Source: Gammaproteobacteria bacterium (GTDB taxonomy: Bacteria; Pseudomonadota; Gammaproteobacteria; Eutrophobiales; Eutrophobiaceae). From it: a DNA stretch of 8,304 nt. The stretch covers positions 1-8,304 of the forward strand of contig JACQHV010000216.1 of NCBI GenBank assembly GCA_016198885.1, given 5' to 3'. Under the pieces are notes generated by a model. That model had not been told where the DNA came from, made no database searches, and saw only the letters and a list, made by a program, of their open reading frames with translations. The position numbers and the translations under genes are program-made. Shown one piece after another: positions 1-7,726 of the stretch (within the stretch, counting starts at the first letter, position 1; each line of letters starts with the position of its first letter).

Positions 1-17
1 AAATTTTGAGATAGGTT

Positions 18-3000
18 CTACTTGTATTCCCACTCTCGCCACCCTTGCAATAACGGATAATACAGACCCAGTTTAATTGGTTTGTTGTCCATGTTTCGTA
101 TTAAATCACCATATTTTTTCAATTGATCCTGATAGCGTTCTTTTTCCTGATCCAGAAACGCATTCACATCCTGGCCTTCATGGCGGCCGGTCTTGTAATC
201 CACCACCCAGCGGATTCCTTTCTCATCCACAAACGTTCTGTCGATCTTTATATTGACAATCCTGCCCTGATAGAGACCACTCAATGCATACTCATTGTGT
301 TGATCTTTATGTTCCTTCATCAGGAGCCACTGTCCCCGCTTATCCTGGATCATTTTGGTCAGCGCTTCCTCCACACTGGCGACGGCCAATTCGATTTCTT
401 TCTCCGGCACCCCAAGACGTTTCAATGACGATTTATACCATGATCGTTTTGACTGAATCCGTTTTCTATCCCATGTTTCAATCCCCTCTTCTGCCATCCA
501 TTGAATACAACGATGTACCACGGTGCCAATATGCATGATCACTTCACCTGCCCACTCGAATTCGATCCTGGCGACAGTGTCTTCTTCCTGATCAAACATT
601 TTTTCCGCCTGCCATTTCACCGCGTCGGGTGCAACAGGCAATGTCCAGTCTGATGTGAGCCGCCGCAATTGAGAATTGATTACAGTAACTTCTTCTTCAG
701 GTGTTATGACGGGTGTGTAATTCTCCAGAGCTGCTTCAAACGTGTCTTTCACAGCCGGCCAGAGCTGTGCAAGCAGGGAATCTGATCGTGGGTTGGAAAA
801 TTGCAGGACGCCGTCCTTTTCAAGTACATCGACAGATCCAATCAGGTGTAACTGTTTTTTCGCGCGTGTGGCGGCAACATATAACAATCGTCCATCTTCA
901 TAATATTGTTTCTTTTTTTCCACGCGTCTCAGGTATTCATACAGCGGGGATTCATCTTCTCCCGCCTTCTTGATCGGGGCCAATATCAGGTCCTGGCCTG
1001 CTTTATGCGGCCGTTCCGTCCACAGCAGAAGACTCGGCTCGTCCTGGCGCTTGCCGCGTCCCAAAGCAGGCAGGATAACGGTATCAAATTCAAGTCCCTT
1101 GGCTTTGTGAATGGTCATGATCTGTAATTTATCATCCGCACTTACATCAGGTACGGCATAGAGCAAAGCGACGGCCTTCATGAAATGATCCGGATTTTTC
1201 AGTTCACCACCTTCATCAAACTGATCAAGCAAATCAAAAAATGTTTGCGCGTTCTCCAGATCGGATTCATCCTGCAATGTGGCAGGGCCACCAAGTGCAA
1301 CCCATGTCGATTCGACAGAACGCCGTAATGTACGGCGCCGTTCATCTGTAATGGTCTGTTGCAAGACATGACGCAATTTCATTAAACGAGTTTGACCATC
1401 CTTGCTTAATGACAATATGCGTGCGTCGTCAAGTACGATTTCCCAGATTGTTCGCTTATCTTCTCCGGCAAGTGCATACAAATCAAGCAACGTCAGACCG
1501 CACCAGGGTGCGCGCAGGATGGCGAGCCAGGCAATGCGATCAGCAACATGATTCAATGCGCGGGTCAATGCCAGCAGGTCCTGTATGGCGGGTCGTTGTC
1601 CAAGTCCTTCAATTTCCACCGCACGAAACCGCAGACCTGCCTTTCTCAACCCCGGCGCAATTTCTGTGAGGTGATTCCGGTTACGCACCAGTATCGCCAC
1701 CTTGCCGTCCGGATCATCTTGTCGTGCTGCATTGACTAACTGCACAACAGTATCCGCTTCAGCCAAATCATTTCGCTTAAACAAGGGATGAATCCTGACG
1801 GCAGTTCCGGTGGATGTGTCATGAAATGCCTCGGTGCCGGCATAGTTGACTGCGCCCAGATCCACATCACTCAATGCAGGTAATAGTTCCCTGAAAGTGT
1901 TATTGACCCATTCCACGATGCCGCGTTGTGATCGGAAATTGAGTGTGATTGTCAACGGTGTCAATGCGACCTGTCCGAGGCGCAGTTCCTGCCAGGTATT
2001 CAAAAACACGGCGACATCCGCCTCACGGAAACGATAGATCGATTGCATGGGATCGCCGACCAGAAACAGCGTATGACCGTCTCCTGCCGACCAGCCCGCA
2101 GTAAGCAGTTGCAACAGGACCAGTTGATTGAAGGAGATGTCCTGAAATTCGTCCACCAGAAGATGCATGATCCGGTAATCCATATGTAATGCGAGGTCGG
2201 TGGGTTCTTCCGGCGTACCGAGGGCGCGTATGGCCGCATGCTCAATTCCGGAGAAATCCGTCTGGTTGCGTTCCGCAAACAATATACGCAATTGCGCGTC
2301 CGCCAGAATCAATAACTGGCATAATGCATCCACGACCTGCCATTCAGAATCCTTGTAGGCAACAGGTGGAAGAAAACGCACTTCCATCAGAAGATTAAAC
2401 AGAGTTTCATCATCTGACAAATTGCTCATCAATACCGCAAAACGATCTTTCATCGCCTTGCGTGTATCTCCTTCAACCTTATTATTACCGGCGGCCGGGA
2501 AACCTATATCGTTCCTTGCCTGTTTACGCCAGCCATCTTTTTTCAACAAAAAATGGGCAATACCCTGCCACCTGGACAGATCTTCCACTGCATAACCGGG
2601 CAGTTGATCAATGTCTTTGCATTCCCGGACAGGTGATGGCGTATCTTCCTTCACAAGGTTATCAGCGGCGAAATGTAGTAAAGCAATTAATTCCGACATG
2701 AATTTTCGAGGGAAATTTTTTCGGATTCTTTCCAGCGTGTCTTCTACCAGATGCTTTAATCCGGTTTCCAGTTCTTCACGCCGGGGTTTGCCTGCAACAT
2801 GCCGCAACCATTGATAACGCCGTGCCAGCATATTGGCAAGCATGTCCCTGACTTTGGGCAGATCATTATCGAGATGGGATAATAATACGGCAATAGCATT
2901 GGACCAGCCCTCTCCACTCTCGAGTTCTCCAAGTGTATTGGCGGCCGCCTGCTCATATAGTCCGCTGGCATCATCCACGGTCTGTGGTTGTGCGCCAAAA

Positions 3001-3404
3001 CGCGACAGGATTGGCATCTGCCGTGTAAGCAATGCACATAAGGCGTCAATTGTCTGGATACGCAGACGGCCGGGATGACACGCCAGGCGCCATCCGAATT
3101 TTTCATCCTGCTGAATGACTTTTTCTGCCAGCGCCAACGTAATGCGTGTCGTATCATCTTCCGGAGAATATTTTGCACGCGCCATTACCAGGGCATTAAC
3201 GATACGACCCTGCATTTCTGCAGCGGCCTTGCGGGTAAATGTGATCGCGACGATCTCTTCGGGATGTTCCACCTGACTCAATAAATTCAAATAACGCTGA
3301 ATCAGTAATTCTGTTTTGCCTGATCCCGCAGGTGCCTGGACAATAAATGACTCATCCGGCGTCAGGGCGCGTTTTCGTTCCTTGTAATCAGTTACAGTAT
3401 TCAT
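18..3404 (-). CDS. AddA-like UvrD/RecB-family helicase with C-terminal PD-(D/E)XK nuclease
   Basis: This 1128-residue protein is an ATP-driven superfamily 1A DNA helicase fused to a nuclease. It is expected to unwind and trim double-strand ends for recombinational repair in the cytoplasm. Visible helicase motifs are Walker A APAGSGKT (24-31), motif Ia ITFTRKAAAEM (about 54), Walker B VDEFQD (D418, E419), GDPMQSIYRF (450-459), MTIHKAKGLEF (763-773) and YVAATRAKK (842-850, R847 as likely arginine finger). The nuclease domain shows H964, D1055 and DYKT with D1069 and K1071, matching the spacing of the RecB/AddA catalytic set. The length is normal for AddA. Its ATG overlaps the stop of the upstream AddB-like gene by ATGA, so the two are probably translationally coupled and their products act as a complex. 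No frameshift is seen. RecB itself is less likely, because no RecC or RecD lies nearby and the partner is AddB-like. Confidence 0.93.
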   Translation of the reverse strand: MNTVTDYKERKRALTPDESFIVQAPAGSGKTELLIQRYLNLLSQVEHPEEIVAITFTRKAAAEMQGRIVNALVMARAKYSPEDDTTRITLALAEKVIQQDEKFGWRLACHPGRLRIQTIDALCALLTRQMPILSRFGAQPQTVDDASGLYEQAAANTLGELESGEGWSNAIAVLLSHLDNDLPKVRDMLANMLARRYQWLRHVAGKPRREELETGLKHLVEDTLERIRKNFPRKFMSELIALLHFAADNLVKEDTPSPVRECKDIDQLPGYAVEDLSRWQGIAHFLLKKDGWRKQARNDIGFPAAGNNKVEGDTRKAMKDRFAVLMSNLSDDETLFNLLMEVRFLPPVAYKDSEWQVVDALCQLLILADAQLRILFAERNQTDFSGIEHAAIRALGTPEEPTDLALHMDYRIMHLLVDEFQDISFNQLVLLQLLTAGWSAGDGHTLFLVGDPMQSIYRFREADVAVFLNTWQELRLGQVALTPLTITLNFRSQRGIVEWVNNTFRELLPALSDVDLGAVNYAGTEAFHDTSTGTAVRIHPLFKRNDLAEADTVVQLVNAARQDDPDGKVAILVRNRNHLTEIAPGLRKAGLRFRAVEIEGLGQRPAIQDLLALTRALNHVADRIAWLAILRAPWCGLTLLDLYALAGEDKRTIWEIVLDDARILSLSKDGQTRLMKLRHVLQQTITDERRRTLRRSVESTWVALGGPATLQDESDLENAQTFFDLLDQFDEGGELKNPDHFMKAVALLYAVPDVSADDKLQIMTIHKAKGLEFDTVILPALGRGKRQDEPSLLLWTERPHKAGQDLILAPIKKAGEDESPLYEYLRRVEKKKQYYEDGRLLYVAATRAKKQLHLIGSVDVLEKDGVLQFSNPRSDSLLAQLWPAVKDTFEAALENYTPVITPEEEVTVINSQLRRLTSDWTLPVAPDAVKWQAEKMFDQEEDTVARIEFEWAGEVIMHIGTVVHRCIQWMAEEGIETWDRKRIQSKRSWYKSSLKRLGVPEKEIELAVASVEEALTKMIQDKRGQWLLMKEHKDQHNEYALSGLYQGRIVNIKIDRTFVDEKGIRWVVDYKTGRHEGQDVNAFLDQEKERYQDQLKKYGDLIRNMDNKPIKLGLYYPLLQGWREWEYK

Positions 3405-3412
3405 AAATCCTC
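3401..3412 (-). promoter_or_regulatory. ATGA stop-start overlap and ribosome binding site
   Basis: On the minus strand GAGGA (3408-3412) lies three bases before the ATG of the AddA-like gene. The TGA stop of the AddB-like gene shares bases with that ATG in an ATGA overlap. This fixes the AddA-like start and implies translational coupling, which suits subunits of one complex. Confidence 0.75.
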
Positions 3413-6085
3413 ATTGGTAACTTGTGACTTATGGTTAATAACTGATTTTTCGTATATCCGGCAGAAGGCATGCAGATCGCAAATTTTGCAGGTGTCTGCA
3501 TTTTTTGGTGAAACGCGGGCATCCCCCTCCCGAAAATCAGCGGCAAGCTGTGACAGTATTTTTTTCCAGCCGGATATCAGTTCCTGCCAGTTGGCAATCG
3601 CCTGCGCTTCCTTTATCTCTGAAACGTCCCTGATGCCGGGAATAATGTCGTTTCCGTCTGCCAGTCCGATAAATCCGGATACACCGCGTTTGATCCTGGC
3701 GAAGGCGAGCGCAGCAAGCTCACCTGCATTGGTCACTGCATACAATGGCAGTTGTGGTTCATCCGGCCGTTCACTGAACCAAGCATTAACTTTGACATCA
3801 CCGATCTTGTAATCAATGATGATCCTTCGCCCGTCTGCGATTTGATCGATGCGATCGATGCGTGTTTTTATCTCGATATCATTGATGATCGCCGTGTGAT
3901 CTTCTTCGCAGGCAATTACCCGAAAGGCATCACGTCCGCGCTCAATTGCAAGCCATTCATGCATTAATGCAGTTAACCGTTCCCGCTCCAGTTGAGTAAA
4001 ACGTTCAGTAAATGTCTGGTTGCGTCGCCTTTGCATCCGTGTGAGAACCTGTGTAACAGCGTTTTTTATCTCTACATCAAGTTCTGAATCATCTTTTGCA
4101 GCCAATGCCTGATGACTACCCAGTTGTTGCCACAACATCTGCAATACTTCATGTACCAGGGAACCGCGATCCATCGCATCCAGACCAATATCCAGGGAAT
4201 CCAGTCCAACTGCATTCAGGCGATGTCTGGCGAAGGAACGGAAAGGACACGCCGCCTGGTCCTTGAACAAGGTTGCCCCGCCGTGCACGGAATGTCCCGC
4301 AGGTATGGCCGGCGCCCTGTTATCATTTATCCAGTCAAATCTGCGTGAGTTATAGATCCGTGTTGAGTAGACCGGTTTGTTCGTGAGTTCATATGTTGAT
4401 TGCAGATGATCATAAATCAACGGGCTTGGTCTTAGCGGCCGTTCGCCGTCATTCTGCGGATAACTCAGCACCACATCCGGTGATGAATCGATTAATCGTG
4501 TCGACATCTGTTGTGCAAAATGCAACTGGGCGTCCGCCGTTGCGTGTGGAAACTTGTGACGTCGTTGCAGTACAACCGGAATAAATGGATTGGGTTCAGC
4601 CGGTGGCGGCCACACTTCTTCCTGCAATCCCATGATCCACAGATGATCAAACTGCATCCCGGCCGCACCGGCCATGCCGAGTATTTGCACCGGCACTTCT
4701 GCTGTTTCCGGTTGAAAACTGAAATTATTCGCAAGCTGACGTAACTGGGCAAGTGCCGCTTTATACTTTAGTGGGGCTGAAACAGTATCAAGTGATGCAA
4801 ACTGGCTGAGAGTATCCTGCCATGCCTTGACTGTCTGAAATTCAGCGCTGGTCAGCATGCGTATACCAGGCCACCTGAAGATCGTTAACAGCTCCGAGAA
4901 GGTTTTCGCCCACTGGTGAGGGGATTGTGTTGCAGGCAATCCGGCAATTCTTTTATGCAATGAATAACAACAGGCGAGAAAACTGCTGCAATGATCTTCT
5001 GCATCGAGGTAATGACTCGCCGTATATAATAATGAGTTGATTGTCAGCTCTGGTTCGCCTGATTTACGCAAGCTTGCATCCAGTTTCGCCCGTTTGAACC
5101 GTTCCGCATCTGTATCCTTGATATATGGCGAACGCAACAAGGCCCCGATGTCGTGGACAGAAAACGGCTGGTATGCCAGTTCAAGGATAAGAAGCGCAGT
5201 TTCAACGATCGGATAATGACCTAACGGCAGACCCAGTGAAATACTGAAAGGCCGTTTGATGCTGTCAGGGCGGGACAATAATGATGCAGGCAATAAAACG
5301 TCATCGAAACAATATTCGATCTGATGCCGCAGTGCTTGCAGATTGGGGACAACAATTCCGATCGATGCGCCGGAGTTACCTTCAAGCAGCAGACGGGCCC
5401 AGTTTGCAGCGGCCCTGATCTCGGCACGCGCATCAGAAAAACCCGCGCACTTTACCTGAGAGTTGCGTTTTTCCAGATCCAGTTCGTGAATTTCGCAGCC
5501 AGCGGATTTTAATACTGCCAGTAAAGCCCGCTGTTGCGGGGTCAATTCATCAAATCCGATTAATGCAAGCTTATAACTGAAAACAATCTGCTGTGTGCTG
5601 GTTTTATCTGCAAAAACATTTGCCAGGCATGTCTCGTCCAGCCAGCCGGCCCTGGCACAGCGTTTCTGATATTCCTGCGCCCAGCTTTGAAATGCACGCG
5701 CGTCCTCATTGATATATATATCTTCAGGAAAGACGGCCAACTGCCACTGGTGCAACAATTCCCAGGCATGAACTGCCTGTCTTGCCGTCGTCGCAGGTTG
5801 CAATATCAGGTCCGCATGACGTGAACTGGAAATGATCTGTTGCCATACGGCCTGCTGTTGCTGGGTGGATAACAGCAGCAATTCATTATTATAAAGTGCT
5901 GAATAATCCCCCCAGCAGCGTTGCAGCCAGGAATACCATGGCAGGATATCGGCCGTTTCCCAGACAGTATTCCCTTGTTCAATTTGCGATGCAGCATACC
6001 GGGCATGCAAAAACCGGCTGAGCCGTCGGGTCGGCGTGAGCAGTGTGAAGCCCTGTTGCAGTCGTTGCCTGATTATCTTTTTCAT
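3401..6085 (-). CDS. AddB-like PD-(D/E)XK nuclease, 'probable DNA repair protein' family
   Basis: This 894-residue protein is the likely partner subunit of the adjacent AddA-like helicase-nuclease. It resembles the proteobacterial AddB-like family described as a probable DNA repair protein (TIGR03623 type). The N-terminal segment TPTRRLSRFL (about 17-26) lies where a helicase Walker A would be but lacks GKT, so the helicase part looks non-hydrolysing. The C-terminal nuclease domain shows GSLVHEVL (H645), D744, IIDYK (D758, K760) and a QLPLY segment. Four cysteines, C613 and then C866, C869 and C875 (C-x2-C-x5-C), bracket the nuclease as in the 4Fe-4S 'staple' of AddB. An in-frame TTG at 6088 precedes the ATG chosen at 6085, and neither has a strong Shine-Dalgarno sequence. 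It is first in the operon, and a candidate promoter lies about 60 bp upstream. I am confident of the family and less so of the exact start. Confidence 0.9.
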   Translation of the reverse strand: MKKIIRQRLQQGFTLLTPTRRLSRFLHARYAASQIEQGNTVWETADILPWYSWLQRCWGDYSALYNNELLLLSTQQQQAVWQQIISSSRHADLILQPATTARQAVHAWELLHQWQLAVFPEDIYINEDARAFQSWAQEYQKRCARAGWLDETCLANVFADKTSTQQIVFSYKLALIGFDELTPQQRALLAVLKSAGCEIHELDLEKRNSQVKCAGFSDARAEIRAAANWARLLLEGNSGASIGIVVPNLQALRHQIEYCFDDVLLPASLLSRPDSIKRPFSISLGLPLGHYPIVETALLILELAYQPFSVHDIGALLRSPYIKDTDAERFKRAKLDASLRKSGEPELTINSLLYTASHYLDAEDHCSSFLACCYSLHKRIAGLPATQSPHQWAKTFSELLTIFRWPGIRMLTSAEFQTVKAWQDTLSQFASLDTVSAPLKYKAALAQLRQLANNFSFQPETAEVPVQILGMAGAAGMQFDHLWIMGLQEEVWPPPAEPNPFIPVVLQRRHKFPHATADAQLHFAQQMSTRLIDSSPDVVLSYPQNDGERPLRPSPLIYDHLQSTYELTNKPVYSTRIYNSRRFDWINDNRAPAIPAGHSVHGGATLFKDQAACPFRSFARHRLNAVGLDSLDIGLDAMDRGSLVHEVLQMLWQQLGSHQALAAKDDSELDVEIKNAVTQVLTRMQRRRNQTFTERFTQLERERLTALMHEWLAIERGRDAFRVIACEEDHTAIINDIEIKTRIDRIDQIADGRRIIIDYKIGDVKVNAWFSERPDEPQLPLYAVTNAGELAALAFARIKRGVSGFIGLADGNDIIPGIRDVSEIKEAQAIANWQELISGWKKILSQLAADFREGDARVSPKNADTCKICDLHAFCRIYEKSVINHKSQVTNEDL

Positions 6086-6145
6086 CAAGTTGTCAGATGA
6101 TTATTGAACGAATCAGCATGTTCTGATACTAAGATGGTACATTGC

Positions 6146-6151
6146 ATTATA
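6146..6151 (-). promoter_or_regulatory. Candidate -10 box for the AddAB-like operon
   Basis: The minus strand reads a perfect TATAAT here, in the 105-bp gap between the divergent AddB-like gene and msrB. Transcription would start near 6139 and give a leader of roughly 50 bases. The -35 region is weak: the best option is TTATCA, 19 bases upstream. On the plus strand the same spot reads TATAAG, so it could instead or also serve msrB. Confidence 0.35.
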
Positions 6152-6193
6152 AGCTGGCCAGCCCTGAACTTGATAAATTACTGGAAAAAACTA

Positions 6194-6601
6194 ATGTCCA
6201 AAAAAACGATAGAAAAAACAGAAGCAGACTGGAGAAAAGAACTTACCCCTGAACAATTCGCCGTATGCCGCCAAAAAGGCACGGAACGCGCTTTTACCGG
6301 TGAATATCATGACTGCAAAGAGGACGGCGTTTATCGCTGTATTTGCTGCGGTAATGAACTGTTCAGTTCCGAGACCAAATTCAACTCTGGCACCGGCTGG
6401 CCAAGTTTTTATCAACCGATGGATAAAGATGCCGTTAAAACTGAAATGGATGACAATTACGGAATGCGGCGCACGGAAGTGTTGTGCAGTGTCTGCGATG
6501 CCCACCTTGGACATGTCTTTGAAGATGGCCCGCAACCCACAGGCCAGCGGTTCTGCATCAATTCAGTGGCGTTGAAACTCGATAAGAACCACAAACCCTG
6601 A
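6194..6601 (+). CDS. msrB: Peptide-methionine (R)-S-oxide reductase MsrB
   Basis: MsrB reduces methionine-R-sulfoxide in proteins, using thioredoxin as the usual electron donor, and repairs oxidative damage in the cytoplasm. From the ATG at 6194 the protein has 135 residues, the normal length for a single-domain MsrB. It shows GTERAFTGEY (29-38), two zinc-binding CxxC pairs (C49/C52 and C98/C101), SGTGWPSF (65-72), HLGHVFEDGP (104-113) and RFCINS (119-124) with the catalytic C121. An in-frame ATG at 6104 would add 30 residues that do not look like MsrB, and GGAAA at 6183-6187 fits the shorter start. Position 67 is threonine where many MsrBs carry the resolving cysteine, so recycling may use another cysteine (C25 or C41) or go directly through thioredoxin. 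It is divergent from the AddAB-like operon, with no functional link evident. There is no signal peptide and no fusion to MsrA. Confidence 0.95.
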   Translation: MSKKTIEKTEADWRKELTPEQFAVCRQKGTERAFTGEYHDCKEDGVYRCICCGNELFSSETKFNSGTGWPSFYQPMDKDAVKTEMDDNYGMRRTEVLCSVCDAHLGHVFEDGPQPTGQRFCINSVALKLDKNHKP

Positions 6602-6631
6602 TCCACAGGGAAAATTTTTAAATTCAGGAAA

Positions 6632-6690
6632 ATAACGAATTAGCTAACCGGCGCGCTGCTTTTGCGCGTTCGGGTTGAACGAGTTGTTAT
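6632..6690 (-). other. attC-like integron recombination site (59-base element)
   Basis: Read on the minus strand, outer arms ATAAC (6690-6686) and GTTAT (6636-6632) can pair. On each side a 9-base spacer follows, then inner arms AACC and GGTT, then a CGCGC/GCGCG stem (6664-6668 with 6652-6656) closed by a 7-base loop. The plus strand, which would be the attC bottom strand, carries the unpaired bases: one extra G (within 6672-6674) and TT (6669-6670). This matches the extrahelical bases of known attC bottom strands. The span is 59 bp and the 9-by-9 spacers match the classic aadA attC layout. The site starts 8 bp after the HNH stop, in the orientation expected for a cassette. The core sites depart from GTTRRRY (GTTATTT and GTTATAA). 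No integrase is in the window. It could be a chance hairpin or a terminator, but there is no T-tract. Confidence 0.6.
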
Positions 6691-6698
6691 AAGGCGTT

Positions 6699-6959
6699 TT
6701 ATATTGAATTTCTTTTCCCACGATTACATTCAAAACACAGTGTTTGTAGATTATTAAGAGCATCACTTCCACCTTCAGCAACAGAAATTATATGATCAAC
6801 TTCAAGTTTTACGCCCGGCCCATTTGCACCGCACATACAACAAGTAAAGCTATCTCGTTTCAACACAAAGAATCTTTTGCGAAGTGAGAGATTTCGTGAT
6901 TTTTTTGTTTTTTGTGGTTTTATAAATAATTCTTCTTCGTCTAAGGTTTCAGAACTCAC
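6699..6959 (-). CDS. HNH endonuclease, 5'-truncated remnant
   Basis: The 86 residues from a GTG at 6959 contain a complete HNH nuclease fold. It has the metal-binding pair CCMC (C-x2-C), LEVDHIISVAEGG with the catalytic DH, NNLQTLC with the conserved Asn, and a closing CFECNRGK. HNH enzymes of this type cut or nick DNA. The GTG is probably not the true start: it has no Shine-Dalgarno sequence, and the frame stays open upstream with residues such as PRTWKKALIKAYES. These resemble the end of the HNH-associated repeat that precedes the nuclease in longer relatives. That upstream part is cut off at about 7003 by the end of the RAYT element. The stretch is visibly more AT-rich than its neighbours, suggesting transfer. 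The attC-like site directly downstream suggests it arrived as an integron cassette. Expression and activity are doubtful without the N-terminal part. Confidence 0.72.
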   Translation of the reverse strand: MSSETLDEEELFIKPQKTKKSRNLSLRKRFFVLKRDSFTCCMCGANGPGVKLEVDHIISVAEGGSDALNNLQTLCFECNRGKRNSI

Positions 6960-7003
6960 AGACTCATAAGCTTTAATAAGAGCCTTCTTCCACGTGCGTG
7001 GGT
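6960..7003 (-). pseudogene. Surviving 5' coding remnant of the HNH gene
   Basis: The HNH reading frame continues upstream of its GTG without a stop, encoding N-P-R-T-W-K-K-A-L-I-K-A-Y-E-S. The W-K-K-A-L pattern is typical of the repeat that precedes HNH domains in related endonucleases, so this is likely native coding sequence. It ends abruptly at the inverted repeat of the adjoining transposase unit. Confidence 0.5.
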
Positions 7004-7024
7004 TTAAGGGGTCAGAGCCCTTTT
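7004..7024. repeat. Left inverted repeat of the RAYT unit
   Basis: The 21 bp, with core GGGGTCAGAGCCC, are the exact reverse complement of 7755-7775. AAGGG (7006-7010) and CCCTT (7018-7022) can pair around the 7-base loop GTCAGAG. The repeat also encodes the last six residues and TAA stop of the transposase. Confidence 0.85.
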
Positions 7025-7702
7025 TGAGGGCCGGCCCCGCCGGTCTTGCCCCACTTTAGTCTTGAGTTTCTTCTCTACCTTCTCTTTGAAATAGTCATTC
7101 CCTAATGGCGTCCCCGTCTGCCACGCCGCCCGGATCTTCTTCATTTCAGCTTCATCCACATGCGCCCGGAATAATTCCCGGTACGCGCCCTTGCGTTGGG
7201 CTGTTGTTCTCCCCAACACCAGATACCGCTCATGCAGGCTAAGCAGTTCATCGTCTTTGCCTTCGGCATTCGCCCGGTAACTCGACCAGCGGTACTCGCG
7301 CGGATGCCGCACCATATTGGCCCGCACCGGGTTAAGTTCTATATACCGCATGCACGCCAGCAGATAATCCGCTTCATACACCAGGCTGGCTTTATAGCGG
7401 CCCTCCCAGAGCGTGCCGCTGGTGCCGTAATGATAATTGATATACGGCACATAGCGCCGTCCCACATATTGCATCATGTGGCTCAGGCCGGTGTTGTCTT
7501 TGGGGGTGGCGAGAATATGCACATGGTTGGTCATCAATACGTACGCATGTATGGCACAGCTATAGCGTTGTGCCGCTTCCTTCAGCCAGTGGAGATAGGC
7601 GCGGTAATCCTGGTCTTCATAGAACACCGCCTCCCGGCTGTGGCCGCGTTGCACCGCATGCACCGTCACACCGGGCAGATGGAAGCGGGGTTTACGGGGC
7701 AT
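7004..7702 (-). CDS. REP-associated tyrosine transposase (RAYT, IS200-like HUH family)
   Basis: This 232-residue protein belongs to the Y1 HUH single-strand transposase superfamily, in the branch tied to REP-like palindromes. It shows RGHSREAVFYEDQDY (19-33), the metal-binding HUH motif TNHVHIL (H60, H62), GRRYVPYIN (81-89, with Y84 or Y87 as candidate catalytic tyrosine), LWEGRYKASLV (98-108), YIELNPVRANMV (120-131) and WSSY (139-142). The C-terminus is rich in Lys and Arg and may bind DNA. The start is supported by GGAGGAG (7705-7711) just before the ATG. Its final residues, KRALTP, and the stop codon are encoded by the left inverted repeat of its own element. No tnpB or other accessory gene is present. 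The frame is intact, so it may be active. Confidence 0.93.
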   Translation of the reverse strand: MPRKPRFHLPGVTVHAVQRGHSREAVFYEDQDYRAYLHWLKEAAQRYSCAIHAYVLMTNHVHILATPKDNTGLSHMMQYVGRRYVPYINYHYGTSGTLWEGRYKASLVYEADYLLACMRYIELNPVRANMVRHPREYRWSSYRANAEGKDDELLSLHERYLVLGRTTAQRKGAYRELFRAHVDEAEMKKIRAAWQTGTPLGNDYFKEKVEKKLKTKVGQDRRGRPSKRALTP

Positions 7703-7704
7703 TA

Positions 7705-7711
7705 CTCCTCC
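7705..7711 (-). promoter_or_regulatory. Ribosome binding site of the RAYT gene
   Basis: GGAGGAG on the minus strand, two bases from the ATG at 7702 (four bases when counted from GGAGG). This is a strong purine-rich match that decides the start. Confidence 0.75.
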
Positions 7712-7726
7712 GTTCCAGTCATGCCC

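Noticed and set aside
3841..3863. Short tandem repeat GATCGATGC
   Set aside because: It is only two units, encoding the RIDRID segment of the nuclease active site, and is explained by the protein sequence.
123..6006. Many open frames of 60-140 codons on both strands inside the AddAB-like genes
   Set aside because: They overlap long, well-supported genes in other frames, contain no recognisable domains and have low-complexity or Cys/Arg-rich compositions typical of shadow frames.
6104..6193. A 30-residue N-terminal extension of MsrB from the ATG at 6104
   Set aside because: It does not resemble a signal peptide or any MsrB N-terminus, and the internal ATG at 6194 gives the normal family length with a purine-rich site upstream.
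6649..6670. Rho-independent terminator after msrB
   Set aside because: The GC-rich hairpin has a T-run only in its loop and none after the stem. The wider 59-bp symmetry fits an attC site better.
7027..7044. GC-rich palindromic stretch around GGCCGGCC as a regulatory site
   Set aside because: It lies within the transposase coding sequence, encoding the Arg/Gly/Pro-rich tail, and coding explains it.
6699..7702. HNH plus HUH transposase as a two-gene mobile or defence system
   Set aside because: The HNH gene is truncated at the transposase unit's repeat, and the two differ in base composition. The neighbourhood looks like an insertion scar and not a conserved pair.
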